Part shown: positions 40,457 to 49,062 of the stretch, piece by piece
How positions within the stretch are numbered: the first letter of the stretch is position 1
Layout: the number at the start of each line of letters is the position of its first letter
DNA from: Burkholderiales bacterium Ga0077544
GTDB taxonomy: Bacteria; Pseudomonadota; Gammaproteobacteria; Burkholderiales; Burkholderiaceae_D
DNA: 49,062 nucleotides
Assembly: GCA_001464355.1 (NCBI GenBank)
Contig: LNEU01000024.1
Coordinates: forward strand, 1-49,062
Reading direction: 5' to 3'
Notes under the pieces: model-generated
What the model saw: the letters and a program-made list of their open reading frames with translations, nothing else
Told to the model about the DNA's origin: nothing
The model's database searches: none
Translations under genes and position numbers: made by a program

Positions 40457-41938
40457 ATGAAAACAATGTTCATTGTTCAGAAAAAACTGTCTGCTGTTTT
40501 GCTTGGTGTTGCGAGCGCATTCCTCATTCCAGCTGTAAGCGGTTTGACACCGTCTGCGATGGCCGCTGCATCGGTTGCAGGCTTGCCCGACTTTACTGAT
40601 CTGGTTGAAAAGACCGGTGCCGCTGTCGTAAATATTCGTACTACCGAAAAAGCTAAGGTCAGTCAGGGGAATGGCTTAAGTGAAGATGAAGAGATGCAGG
40701 AATTTTTCCGCCGCTTCTTCGGTGCGCCGATTCCTCCGCGCCAGCAGCCGGCACCACGTGGTCGCAGCAAACCGGATGCCGATGCTGAGGAAGAATTGCC
40801 GCGGGGAGTAGGTTCAGGATTCATCATTTCCGCTGATGGTTATGTTATGACGAATGCGCATGTAGTCGAAGGTGCTGATGAAGTTTATGTCACGTTGACC
40901 GACAAGCGCGAATTCAAGGCAAAGATCATCGGTGCAGACAAGCGTACCGACGTTGCATTGGTCAAGATAGAAGGTAGCAACTTGCCACGTCTGACAGTGG
41001 GTGATTCAAACAAAATTCGCGTCGGCGAATGGGTGATCGCGATCGGTTCACCTTTCGGCCTGGATAATACGGTTACTGCCGGGATTGTGTCCGCCAAGGC
41101 GCGCGACACCGGCGAATATCTGCCGCTGATTCAAACCGACGTTGCAGTTAATCCGGGTAACTCAGGCGGTCCGCTAATCAATATGCGGGGCGAGGTTATC
41201 GGTATCAATTCGCAAATTTACAGTCGCTCTGGTGGCTATATGGGCATTTCATTTGCGGTGCCTATGGATGAGGCGATGCGGGTTTCCGACCAACTGCGCG
41301 CCAGCGGCAAAGTGACGCGCGGCCGTATCGGTGTGCAAATCGGCGAAGTAACAAAAGACGTTGCGGAGTCCCTGGGCTTGGTTCGCACGCAAGGCGCATT
41401 GGTGCAGCGTGTAGAAACGGGCGGCCCGGCTGAAAAAGGCGGCGTTGAAGCTGGCGATGTGATCTTGAAGTTCAATGGTGCCGCGATCGAACGCGCCAGT
41501 GATTTGCCGCGCATGGTTGGCAGCACAAAACCTGGTACCCGTTCAACGATTACTGTTTGGCGTAAGGGCGCAATGCGCGATCTGCCGTTGACGATTACCG
41601 AACTGGAGCCAGAAAAAGTTGCGCAAAAGGCCGAGAAAAAAGCCAAGGTAGAGCAGGCGGCTAATATGCTGGGTCTGATTGTCAGCGATCTTACTGCTGC
41701 GCAGGTTAAGGAATTGAAAATCGATGGCGGCGTTATTGTTGAATTTGCAGAAGGCTCAGCTGCACGTGCAGGTTTGCGTACCGGCGATATTCTTTTACGG
41801 GTGAACAATACCGATATCAAGGATGCGCGCCAGTTCAATGCACTGGTGGCAAAACTGGATGTGAAGAAAACGACCTTATTGCTGGTCCGTCGCGGCGATT
41901 CCTCGCAATTCGTGACAGTCAAACCGCACGTTCAATAA
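40457..41938 (+). CDS. mucD: Periplasmic serine protease DegP/MucD type
   Basis: 493 aa. Signal peptide at about 10-37 (SAVLLGVASAFLIPAVSG) ending near AMAAA. Protease triad His135 (MTNAHVVEG), Asp165 (DKRTDVALVKI), Ser236 (NPGNSGGPL). PDZ1 about 285-370 and PDZ2 about 400-490. A long flexible loop with PPRQQPAPRGRSKPDADAEE sits before the core. It degrades misfolded envelope proteins. Fourth gene of the sigmaE operon. Confidence 0.95.
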   Translation: MKTMFIVQKKLSAVLLGVASAFLIPAVSGLTPSAMAAASVAGLPDFTDLVEKTGAAVVNIRTTEKAKVSQGNGLSEDEEMQEFFRRFFGAPIPPRQQPAPRGRSKPDADAEEELPRGVGSGFIISADGYVMTNAHVVEGADEVYVTLTDKREFKAKIIGADKRTDVALVKIEGSNLPRLTVGDSNKIRVGEWVIAIGSPFGLDNTVTAGIVSAKARDTGEYLPLIQTDVAVNPGNSGGPLINMRGEVIGINSQIYSRSGGYMGISFAVPMDEAMRVSDQLRASGKVTRGRIGVQIGEVTKDVAESLGLVRTQGALVQRVETGGPAEKGGVEAGDVILKFNGAAIERASDLPRMVGSTKPGTRSTITVWRKGAMRDLPLTITELEPEKVAQKAEKKAKVEQAANMLGLIVSDLTAAQVKELKIDGGVIVEFAEGSAARAGLRTGDILLRVNNTDIKDARQFNALVAKLDVKKTTLLLVRRGDSSQFVTVKPHVQ

Positions 41939-41954
41939 GATTATTTTCAGGAAT

Positions 41955-41990
41955 AAGGCTGCCTGCTGAAAAGCTTGCAGCCTTTTCTTT
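41955..41990 (+). terminator. Terminator after mucD
   Basis: AAGGCTGC (41955-41962), 14-nt loop, GCAGCCTT (41977-41984) then TTCTTT. Ends the sigmaE operon. Confidence 0.78.
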
Positions 41991-42006
41991 TGAGCCGAAT
42001 CCAACC

Positions 42007-42261
42007 TTGATTCATTTCACTCTCTACTCGCGAACTTACTGCCACTTGTGTGACGATATGCTGGTCGCCCTGCGCGCGTTGGAAATTATGAGTCCAATGC
42101 TAATTACAGTGGTCGATGTGGATGCGGACGAGACGCTGGTGGCTCAATATGATGAATTAGTGCCGGTACTGTTCGCCAGCAGGGATGGCCATCTTGGACA
42201 GCAGCTTTGCCATTATTTCCTGGATGAAGCCGCCGTATGGGCGTTTATCGCTGAAGCTTGA
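42007..42261 (+). CDS. Glutaredoxin-like protein (DUF836 type)
   Basis: 84 aa thioredoxin-fold protein. Active-site CHLC (residues 12-15) in SRTYCHLCDDMLVALRAL, a cis-Pro region ELVPVLFASRDG and a C-terminal helix. It resembles YbjN/DUF836 glutaredoxin-like proteins in length. TTG 42007 is the only early start in the frame; no obvious ribosome site, so the start is uncertain. It lies between the mucD terminator and the lepA leader; a partner is not evident. Confidence 0.82.
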   Translation: MIHFTLYSRTYCHLCDDMLVALRALEIMSPMLITVVDVDADETLVAQYDELVPVLFASRDGHLGQQLCHYFLDEAAVWAFIAEA

Positions 42262-42386
42262 TCCGGTTGCGGCTGTGAGGCTCTGTCATTGTGCGTAATT
42301 TTGTGTTGCCGGCTGCCAGACGGGGAATTTATGGGCTTTCCCCTCTGAAATCCGGTAAAATGCCGGGGCCGTCATCCCTCCGTAAC

Positions 42387-42432
42387 AAGACGCTCGCTTG
42401 GGGAAAACATCCTAGCATTGAGCGTTTTTTTT
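42387..42432 (+). promoter_or_regulatory. Terminator-like hairpin in the lepA leader
   Basis: AAGACGCTC (42387-42395) pairs with GAGCGTTTT (42420-42428, one G-U pair) around a 24-nt loop, followed by a total run of eight T. It ends 18 nt before the lepA ATG. An upstream hairpin GGGGAA/TTCCCC lies at about 42324-42344. The arrangement looks like an attenuator rather than the end of the previous gene. Confidence 0.5.
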
Positions 42433-42450
42433 GTAATTATCACTTGGTTA

Positions 42451-44244
42451 ATGAACAACATCCGCAATTTTTCCATCATCGCCCACATCGACCACGGTAA
42501 ATCGACGCTTGCCGACCGCATTATTCAATTGTGCGGTGGCTTGTCTGATCGCGAAATGGAGGCGCAAGTCCTCGATTCGATGGATCTTGAGCGCGAGCGT
42601 GGTATCACAATCAAGGCACAGACCGCAGCGCTGTCGTATAAGGCGCGCGATGGCAAGGTGTACAACCTGAATCTGATTGATACACCGGGTCACGTCGATT
42701 TCAGCTATGAAGTCAGTCGTTCGCTGTCCGCATGTGAAGGGGCGCTGTTAGTGGTTGATGCCTCGCAAGGGGTAGAAGCGCAAACGGTAGCGAACTGCTA
42801 CATGGCGCTGGATCTGGGCGTCGAAGTGGTGCCTGTCCTCAACAAGATTGATTTGCCGAATGCTGATCCACCGGCTGCGATTGCCGAAATCGAAGACGTG
42901 ATCGGTATCGATGCGGCGGATGCAGTGCATTGCTCGGCGAAAACCGGTTTGGGTGTGGCTGACGTACTAGAGTCACTGATCGCCAAAGTACCACCGCCTA
43001 AAGGTGATCCGGATGCACCTCTGCAAGCGCTGATCGTCGATTCGTGGTTCGATAATTACGTCGGCGTGGTGATGCTGGTGCGTGTCATCAACGGCACGTT
43101 GAAACCAAAAGAAAAAATTCTGTTGATGGCGAGCGGTTCGGTCAATCTGGTCGAAAACATCGGCGTTTTTGCGCCGCGCTCGGTATCGCTACCGACGTTG
43201 TCTGCCGGACAGGTGGGTTTTATCATTGCCGGCATCAAAGAACTGAAGGCCGCCAAAGTTGGCGACACCGTTACGTTGGCCAGCCGTCCGGCCGCCGAAG
43301 CTTTACCTGGCTTCAAGGAAGTACAACCACAAGTTTTCGCCGGCCTGTTCCCGGTTGAGGCGAATCAGTACGACGCATTGCGCGACTCACTGGAAAAGTT
43401 GAAGCTGAACGATGCGGCGTTGATGTACGAACCTGAAGTGTCGCAAGCACTGGGCTTCGGCTTCCGTTGCGGCTTCCTCGGCTTGCTGCATATGGAAATC
43501 GTGCAGGAACGCCTAGAGCGCGAATTCGACATGGATCTCATCACGACGGCACCGACCGTTGTGTACGAAGTCATCATGGGCGATGGCAGCCTGATCAAGG
43601 TCGATAACCCGTCGAAGATGCCCGAGCCGTCGAAGATAGAAGAAATTCGCGAGCCTATCGTTACCGTCAATCTGTACATGCCGCAGGAATATGTAGGTTC
43701 TGTCATCACGCTGTGTATCGCCAAGCGCGGTGTACAGATGGACATGAGCTACCACGGTCGTCAGGTGAAATTGGTCTACGAAATGCCGATGGCCGAGATC
43801 GTGCTCGATTTCTTCGATAAATTGAAATCGACCTCGCGCGGTTACGCGTCGATGGATTACGAGTTCAAGGAATATCGTGCATCTGATGTGGTCAAAGTCG
43901 ACATGCTGATCAACAGCGAAAAAGTCGATGCGCTCGCCATTATTGTGCATAGATCGAACAGCCAGTATCGCGGCCGTCAGGTAGCGGCCAAGATGCGCGA
44001 ACTGATACCGCGCCAGATGTTCGACGTTGCGATCCAGGCCACTATCGGTGCCAATATTATTTCTCGTGAAAACGTCAAGGCATTGCGCAAGAACGTACTG
44101 GCGAAGTGTTATGGCGGCGATATCAGCCGTAAGAAAAAACTGCTGGAAAAGCAAAAAGCCGGCAAGAAACGCATGAAGCAGGTGGGTTCGGTCGAGATCC
44201 CGCAGGAAGCGTTTCTGGCAATTTTACAAGTGGACGATAAATGA
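42451..44244 (+). CDS. lepA: Elongation factor 4 (LepA)
   Basis: 597 aa GTPase that acts on ribosomes. G1 [11 protein letters not shown]2 region with [12 protein letters not shown]3 DTPGHVDF, G4 NKIDLP. The distinctive C-terminal domain ends with [20 protein letters not shown]. Start at ATG 42451 ([16 protein letters not shown]); an upstream TTG frame is less likely. It overlaps lepB by 4 bp. The leader hairpin is described separately. Confidence 0.97.
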   Translation: MNNIRNFSIIAHIDHGKSTLADRIIQLCGGLSDREMEAQVLDSMDLERERGITIKAQTAALSYKARDGKVYNLNLIDTPGHVDFSYEVSRSLSACEGALLVVDASQGVEAQTVANCYMALDLGVEVVPVLNKIDLPNADPPAAIAEIEDVIGIDAADAVHCSAKTGLGVADVLESLIAKVPPPKGDPDAPLQALIVDSWFDNYVGVVMLVRVINGTLKPKEKILLMASGSVNLVENIGVFAPRSVSLPTLSAGQVGFIIAGIKELKAAKVGDTVTLASRPAAEALPGFKEVQPQVFAGLFPVEANQYDALRDSLEKLKLNDAALMYEPEVSQALGFGFRCGFLGLLHMEIVQERLEREFDMDLITTAPTVVYEVIMGDGSLIKVDNPSKMPEPSKIEEIREPIVTVNLYMPQEYVGSVITLCIAKRGVQMDMSYHGRQVKLVYEMPMAEIVLDFFDKLKSTSRGYASMDYEFKEYRASDVVKVDMLINSEKVDALAIIVHRSNSQYRGRQVAAKMRELIPRQMFDVAIQATIGANIISRENVKALRKNVLAKCYGGDISRKKKLLEKQKAGKKRMKQVGSVEIPQEAFLAILQVDDK

Positions 44245-45164
44245 CATTGCAAGATCTGTTGGGCAATTTTTCGCTGATCCTTTTCATCCTGACGGTAGCT
44301 ACAGGCATCGTCTGGGTACTGGATGTTTTTTATCTGTCGAAAAAACGTCGCGCCAATGCGGATAAGGTACTGGCTGAATTTGATGCGCGCAATGCCAAGC
44401 TGGCGGGTGAGGGTATTAAGCCGGATAACAATGGCCGTGCTGCGCTACAGGCTAGCCTGATGCGTCAGCCGACATGGATAGAGTATTCGGGCAGCTTTTT
44501 TCCTGTGATTGCATTGGTATTCGGTCTGCGCTCCTTCCTGTACGAGCCGTTCAAGATTCCATCGACATCAATGGTGCCGACGCTGCAAGTCGGCGATCTG
44601 ATCCTGGTCAATAAATATACTTACGGCATTCGCCTGCCTATTCTCAACAAAAAAGTGATCGAATTGAACGATCCTCAGCGCGGCGACGTCATGGTGTTCA
44701 AGTATCCGGAAAACATGACGCTGGATTACATCAAGCGTGTAGTCGGCGTTCCTGGCGACACGGTGACTTATCGCAACAAGCGTTTGATTGTTAACGGCGA
44801 GCCGGTTTCTTACAAGGCTTTGCCCGACTATCTGGATGAAGAAACGCTCAGCTATTCCAAGCTGCTGACTGAAAATCTGAACGGTGTGGCGCATCAAGTG
44901 TTGAATAATCCGCGTGCACCGTCTTATGTATCCAACCCGCACGATTTCCCAAATCGCGATTTGTGTACCTACGACGCGGAAGGATTTACTTGCAAAGTCC
45001 CGGCTGGACAATATTTCATGATGGGCGATAATCGGGATAACAGTTTGGATAGCCGCTATTGGGGTTTCGTTCCGGATAGAAATATTGTTGGAAAAGCATT
45101 TTTTGTATGGTTGAATTTGAGTAATTTCCCGAAAAACCTTGGTCGCATTGGCAGTTTTCAATAA
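44241..45164 (+). CDS. lepB: Signal peptidase I
   Basis: 307 aa. Two N-terminal membrane helices (about 8-30 and 82-100). Catalytic Ser110 (PSTSMVPTL) and Lys165 ([13 protein letters not shown]), spaced as Ser90/Lys145 in E. coli. C-terminal boxes [17 protein letters not shown]. Cleaves signal peptides at the periplasmic face. Coupled to lepA by ATGA overlap. Confidence 0.97.
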   Translation: MTLQDLLGNFSLILFILTVATGIVWVLDVFYLSKKRRANADKVLAEFDARNAKLAGEGIKPDNNGRAALQASLMRQPTWIEYSGSFFPVIALVFGLRSFLYEPFKIPSTSMVPTLQVGDLILVNKYTYGIRLPILNKKVIELNDPQRGDVMVFKYPENMTLDYIKRVVGVPGDTVTYRNKRLIVNGEPVSYKALPDYLDEETLSYSKLLTENLNGVAHQVLNNPRAPSYVSNPHDFPNRDLCTYDAEGFTCKVPAGQYFMMGDNRDNSLDSRYWGFVPDRNIVGKAFFVWLNLSNFPKNLGRIGSFQ

Positions 45165-45186
45165 TCATAGTCAGGAGCGCAAGTAG

Positions 45187-45588
45187 ATGGCAAACATGAC
45201 ATTGGCAGCACGCATGCATCGCAAGCAAAATGGTGTCACCCTGGTTGGATTGATACTGGTGTTGGCTATCATAGGTGTCGTTGCGGTACTTGCGATGAAG
45301 GTAACGCCGACAGTGACAGAATACTTTTCGATCAAGAAGGCGATAGGCAGCGTCAAGGCCGCTGGCGGTGGGATTCCTGAAATGCGCGCAGCATTTAATC
45401 GCCAGGCTGAAGTTGGTTATATCGATGCTATCAGTGGTAAAGATCTGGAAATTCTGAAAAACGGCGACGATGTAGAAATCAACTTTGCGTACCAGAAGAT
45501 TATTCCACTTGTAGGGCCTGTCAGCCTGTTGATCGATTATGCCGGTTCAACCAATGAGAACAGATTAAAGAAAAAAGCGGCACCTTAA
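45187..45588 (+). CDS. DUF4845 membrane protein, pilin-like N-terminus
   Basis: 133 aa. The N-terminus KQNGVTLVGLILVLAIIGVV looks like a type IV prepilin (charged, Gly, then hydrophobic helix) but with Gly where pilins carry Glu at position +5. A soluble alpha/beta tail follows: SIKKAIGSVKAAGGGIPEMR and YIDAISGKDLEILKNGDDVE. The function is unknown; the family is conserved between lepB and rnc in betaproteobacteria. It is preceded by 22 bp from lepB and followed by rnc after 20 bp. Confidence 0.85.
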   Translation: MANMTLAARMHRKQNGVTLVGLILVLAIIGVVAVLAMKVTPTVTEYFSIKKAIGSVKAAGGGIPEMRAAFNRQAEVGYIDAISGKDLEILKNGDDVEINFAYQKIIPLVGPVSLLIDYAGSTNENRLKKKAAP

Positions 45589-45608
45589 GGTAAGAAGCGA
45601 TAGAAAAA

Positions 45609-46607
45609 ATGGATGTAACGTTATTGCAAAATCGGCTGGGCCATATGTTCAAGGATGCTGGATTGCTGCAGCAGGCCTTGACGCATCGCAGCCATAGCAG
45701 TGTGCATAACGAGCGTCTGGAGTTTCTCGGCGATTCCATTTTGAACTGCGTAGTTGCCTCCTTGCTGTTCGATCGTTACAGCAAGATAGATGAAGGCGAT
45801 TTATCGCGCTTGCGCGCCAATCTGGTCAAGCAGCAGTCGCTGTATGAAATCGCCCAGCGTCTGGAGTTGTCGCAGTTTTTGCGTCTGGGCGAAGGCGAAT
45901 TGAAATCCGGCGGCTTTCGTCGTCCCTCGATACTGGCTGATACGCTGGAAGCATTGTTTGGTGCGATTTTTCTCGATGCCGGTTTCAATGCCGCGCGTGA
46001 TGTGATTCGCTCCCTTTATATTCCGATACTGGATAGCGTGGATCCAAAAACGCTGGGCAAGGATGCAAAAACCCTGTTGCAGGAATATCTGCAAGGCAAA
46101 AAAATCGCACTGCCACAATACAATGTGGTCGCCACGCACGGTGCTGCGCACAATCAGGAATTTGAAATTGAATGTCTGGTGCCGAAACTGGATATTCAAG
46201 TATTTGGCACCGGTGGCAGCCGTCGCGCCGGTGAGCAGGCAGCAGCAAAACTCGCTCTGGAAGCCGTACAGGCTGCGTTGGTAAAAACACCTGGTTCCAG
46301 TCGCAAGAGCAAGCCGCGTACTGCACAATTGAAGTTGGCTGGTATTGCTACCGTGCAGCTGGATGAAATCAAGCCTTCATCCAAAGCCAAGCCCGATGCA
46401 AAAACTGCCAAGACAGAAGCGAAGTCTGACGTAGAAATCAAACCGGACCCGGCATCCGATGGTCAAAAAAGCTTGATCGCCGAAGCAGATCCAGTGATGG
46501 CTTCGACAGTCACCGCCGTATCGAAATCTACACACGATGCAGGATCGTCCGCAGCCGACGATGTTGTAAAAAAATCCACTACCACTTCCCATTCCAAAAT
46601 TGCATGA
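45609..46607 (+). CDS. rnc: Ribonuclease III with C-terminal extension
   Basis: 332 aa. Signature [18 protein letters not shown] with Glu35, Glu38 and Asp42 near the active site, [15 protein letters not shown] with the second acidic pair, and a double-stranded RNA-binding domain at about 155-225. Then a 100-residue Lys/Ala/Ser/Thr-rich disordered tail ([20 protein letters not shown] and so on) not present in E. coli Rnc (226 aa). It processes rRNA and mRNA. Overlaps era by 4 bp. Confidence 0.96.
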   Translation: MDVTLLQNRLGHMFKDAGLLQQALTHRSHSSVHNERLEFLGDSILNCVVASLLFDRYSKIDEGDLSRLRANLVKQQSLYEIAQRLELSQFLRLGEGELKSGGFRRPSILADTLEALFGAIFLDAGFNAARDVIRSLYIPILDSVDPKTLGKDAKTLLQEYLQGKKIALPQYNVVATHGAAHNQEFEIECLVPKLDIQVFGTGGSRRAGEQAAAKLALEAVQAALVKTPGSSRKSKPRTAQLKLAGIATVQLDEIKPSSKAKPDAKTAKTEAKSDVEIKPDPASDGQKSLIAEADPVMASTVTAVSKSTHDAGSSAADDVVKKSTTTSHSKIA

Positions 46608-47506
46608 CTGAATCCACCGCACTGTCACACTTTCGATGCGGTTATATCGCGATCGTCGGTCGCCCTAACGTAGGTAAATCCACGTTGATGAATGAACTGA
46701 TCGGAGCCAAGGTCAGCATCACATCGCGCAAGGCGCAAACCACGCGTCACCGCATCACGGGTATTCAAACCATAGAAGATGCACAATTTGTCTATGTCGA
46801 TACCCCAGGTTTTCAGACGCGTCATTCGAATGCATTGAACAAGACATTGAATCGCACGGTGACCACAACGCTGACGGCATCTGATGTGATCTTGTTTGTC
46901 ATAGAAGCGGGGACTTTTGGGCTGGCCGATCAGCAAGTGCTGGATTTGATCCCCAAAAATGTGCCTTGCATATTGGTGATTAACAAATCGGATCGCGTTA
47001 AAGACAAGGCAGTGCTGTTGCCGTTCGCGCAGCAGATCGCAGCCAAGCGTGACTTCACTGCGGTGGTGCCTGTTTCGGCAAAATTGCGTTTTCAGCTGGA
47101 TAATCTGCAAGGTGAAATCAAAAAACACTTGCCGGAAAATCCACCGGTTTTTGGTGAAGACGACATTACAGATCGCAGCGAAAAATTTCTTGCTGCTGAA
47201 ATCGTCCGTGAAAAATTATTCCGATTTGTCGGTGATGAATTACCGTACACCAGCACAGTGCTGATCGAAAAATTTGAAGTTGAAGGTGATCTGCGCCGCG
47301 TCTTTGCCGCTATTCTGGTCGAGCGCGATACGCATAAATCGATGGTAATCGGTAACAAGGGTGAGCGTCTGAAAGATATCTCCACTCAGTCCCGCCTCGA
47401 TATGGCGCGCTTGTTCGGCGGTCCGGTCTATCTGGAAATCTGGGTCAAGGTCAAATCCGGCTGGGCCGATAACGAAGCTGGTTTACGCGCGTACGGCTAC
47501 GAATAA
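46604..47506 (+). CDS. era: GTPase Era
   Basis: 300 aa. G1 [12 protein letters not shown]2 TTRHRITG, G3 DTPGFQ, G4 NKSD, then a KH domain with [20 protein letters not shown]. Binds 16S rRNA in small subunit maturation. ATGA overlap with rnc couples translation. Length is standard. Confidence 0.97.
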   Translation: MTESTALSHFRCGYIAIVGRPNVGKSTLMNELIGAKVSITSRKAQTTRHRITGIQTIEDAQFVYVDTPGFQTRHSNALNKTLNRTVTTTLTASDVILFVIEAGTFGLADQQVLDLIPKNVPCILVINKSDRVKDKAVLLPFAQQIAAKRDFTAVVPVSAKLRFQLDNLQGEIKKHLPENPPVFGEDDITDRSEKFLAAEIVREKLFRFVGDELPYTSTVLIEKFEVEGDLRRVFAAILVERDTHKSMVIGNKGERLKDISTQSRLDMARLFGGPVYLEIWVKVKSGWADNEAGLRAYGYE

Positions 47507-47519
47507 AATCGATACATAG

Positions 47520-48407
47520 ATGACCGCACTCATCGCCGACATCAGTTCTTTGTCCTATTCTTCCGATGAAGAAAAGTCGGCGGCGCATGCCGATGAGGCC
47601 AGTATTGATACTTCGTCGGCATCGTTGACATCATCCTTGCCGGCTACGTTAGCCGCACCGAAAGCTGCACCGCGCCGCATACGCTCCCTGGAAAGAGACA
47701 CACGCATTGCCGACCAACCCGGCTTTGTTCTGCACAGTTACCCCTACAAAGAAACCAGCCTGATCGTCGACGTTTTTTCACGTGACCACGGGCGGATTGC
47801 GCTGGTTGCAAAAGGCGCAAAGCGTCCGCATTCCAGATTGCGTGGGGTATTGCAAACTTTTCAGCCTCTGTCTGTAGGCTGGAGCGGCAAAGCAGAAGTG
47901 CGGACATTAACCGCGGCCGAATGGGTAGGTGGACTCTTGCCTCTGGAAAAATCGGCACTGCTGTGCGGTTTTTATCTGAACGAGTTATTGGTCAAATTAC
48001 TCGCGCGCGATGATCCGCATCCTGCGCTATTCGATCATTACGTCAGCGCCTTGAATCAGCTTGCGCATGATGAGCCGGCCGCGATCGTCTTGCGAAAATT
48101 CGAGCGTGCGCTATTGAAAGAAACAGGTGTGTCCGGCGATTGGCAGATTTGCACGGCGACACGCAATCCCTTGAACGCCGCTATTAACTATGTCATCGAT
48201 CCAGAGCGCGGCCCGCGCCCTGCAAGACCTGCGGATACCTGGCCTCAGGTTGCCGGCAAGACCTTGCTGGATATGGAGTGCGAGGACTACAGTAATGCGA
48301 CGACGCAAATGCAAAGCAAATTTCTGATGCGCTTTCTTCTCGCACATCATCTGAACGGTGCGCCCTTGAATACGCGCCAAATACTGATAGACCTGCTGCA
48401 GCTTTAA
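47520..48407 (+). CDS. recO: DNA repair protein RecO
   Basis: 295 aa. RecF pathway mediator that loads RecA with RecR. The core begins at about residue 67: [20 protein letters not shown], then [20 protein letters not shown] with the OB-fold. A Ser/Ala-rich N-terminal extension of about 60 residues precedes it. [11 protein letters not shown] and the C-terminal helix end follow. The zinc-finger cysteines found in some RecO proteins are absent. Position era-recO-pdxJ is conserved in proteobacteria. Start ATG 47520. Confidence 0.92.
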   Translation: MTALIADISSLSYSSDEEKSAAHADEASIDTSSASLTSSLPATLAAPKAAPRRIRSLERDTRIADQPGFVLHSYPYKETSLIVDVFSRDHGRIALVAKGAKRPHSRLRGVLQTFQPLSVGWSGKAEVRTLTAAEWVGGLLPLEKSALLCGFYLNELLVKLLARDDPHPALFDHYVSALNQLAHDEPAAIVLRKFERALLKETGVSGDWQICTATRNPLNAAINYVIDPERGPRPARPADTWPQVAGKTLLDMECEDYSNATTQMQSKFLMRFLLAHHLNGAPLNTRQILIDLLQL

Positions 48408-48422
48408 CGGACACAATTCAAG

Positions 48423-49062
48423 ATGAGTTTTCTCCAGCCACAATCTTCCATCATTGATCTAGGTATCAACATTGATCATGTCGCGACGCTGCGAAATGCG
48501 CGCGGCACCGTTTATCCCGATCCTTTGCGAGCAGCCTTGCTGGCCGAAGAAGCCGGTGCCGATGCGATCACCTTGCACTTGCGTGAAGATAGACGCCATA
48601 TCAAGGATGCCGACGTCGAGTTGATACGCCCACAATTGTTGACGCGTATGAATCTGGAATCTGCGGTCACGTCTGAGATGGTAGATTTTGCCTGTCGCAT
48701 CAAGCCGCAGGATGTTTGTCTTGTGCCGGAACGCCGTGAAGAAGTAACGACTGAAGGCGGTTTGGATGTTGTGAAATATTTTGCAGAAGTATCGGCTGCC
48801 ATCAAGCAGCTGCAAGCAGAAGGTATCCGCGTCAGCCTGTTCATCGATGCTGACGCTGCGCAGATACAAGCTGCAGCTGAAGCCGGTGCGCCAGTGATTG
48901 AATTGCATACAGGACGCTATGCAGATGCCCATGATGAAACCGATCAGCGAGAACAATTACAGCGTGTGCAGCAGGGCGTACTCGAAGGCGTGAAACGCGG
49001 CTTGAAAGTAAATGCAGGTCATGGCCTGCATTACACCAATGTACAGGCGATTGCAGCGATTC
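48423..49062 (+). CDS. pdxJ: Pyridoxine 5'-phosphate synthase (5' part, runs off the window)
   Basis: Only the first 213 codons are present. The product condenses 1-deoxyxylulose 5-phosphate with 3-amino-1-hydroxyacetone 1-phosphate to form pyridoxine 5'-phosphate. [38 protein letters not shown] and [15 protein letters not shown]-type segments (here [15 protein letters not shown]) are family hallmarks; the TIM barrel is cut at the window edge. It follows recO by 15 bp. Confidence 0.95.
   Translation, partial: MSFLQPQSSIIDLGINIDHVATLRNARGTVYPDPLRAALLAEEAGADAITLHLREDRRHIKDADVELIRPQLLTRMNLESAVTSEMVDFACRIKPQDVCLVPERREEVTTEGGLDVVKYFAEVSAAIKQLQAEGIRVSLFIDADAAQIQAAAEAGAPVIELHTGRYADAHDETDQREQLQRVQQGVLEGVKRGLKVNAGHGLHYTNVQAIAAI

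Noticed and set aside
42291-42500. 69-codon plus-strand frame in the lepA leader
   Set aside because: It overlaps the lepA start and the leader hairpins; Arg/Pro/His-rich ending is typical of a chance frame.

Overview
The window looks like a chromosomal segment of a betaproteobacterium, most likely an Oxalobacteraceae relative (Herminiimonas/Janthinobacterium type). That placement rests on gene order and protein character: rne-rluC divergent pair, sppA, maf, yceD-rpmF-plsX-fabHDG-acpP-fabF, rpoE-rseA-rseB-mucD, lepA-lepB-rnc-era-recO-pdxJ. It is inference, not a database match. No tRNA, rRNA, CRISPR array or prophage was seen.

Left part (1 to about 15.3 kb) is loose and accessory. It opens inside an IS3-family insertion sequence that cuts off a membrane sensor gene right after its second transmembrane helix. 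Then come an orphan 117-codon gene, a mechanosensitive channel with a MAPEG protein, two very hydrophilic small proteins, a chemoreceptor, a small orphan protein, a LuxR-type DNA-binding remnant, a subtilisin-type lipoprotein autotransporter, a RES/Xre toxin-antitoxin pair and an uncharacterised two-gene unit converging on it with only 3 bp between stops. Several perfect palindromes and at least one terminator not explained by a neighbouring gene lie in the gaps.

Middle part (15.3 to 31 kb): adenine/adenosine deaminase, a large FtsX/YbbP-type permease, a truncated haemoglobin, RmuC, an FMN riboswitch driving a type II lumazine synthase (RibH2-like), then convergently RNase E. Across the long rne-rluC intergenic region lie RluC, a HAD phosphatase, a Rieske protein and SppA. 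Between sppA and a short RsmI-like methylase sits a self-contained candidate small RNA: sigma70-like promoter, hairpins with an exposed CUCCUC stretch, and a strong intrinsic terminator.

Right part (31 to 49 kb) is a dense housekeeping block: YceD-L32-fatty acid synthesis (PlsX, FabH, FabD, FabG, ACP, FabF), the sigmaE envelope-stress operon (RpoE, RseA, RseB, MucD), LepA/EF4 with a terminator-like hairpin in its leader, signal peptidase I, a DUF4845 pilin-like protein, RNase III, Era, RecO and the start of PdxJ. Many neighbours overlap by 1 or 4 bp (plsX/fabH, fabD/fabG, lepA/lepB, rnc/era), so translation is probably coupled. fabF, rpoE, the glutaredoxin-like gene and probably the Rieske gene appear to start with TTG.

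The strongest candidates for something undescribed are the small RNA locus at about 29314-29478, the lepA leader hairpin, the TA promoter with its duplicated GGAG-to-ATG module, and the uncharacterised gene pair at 14080-15057.
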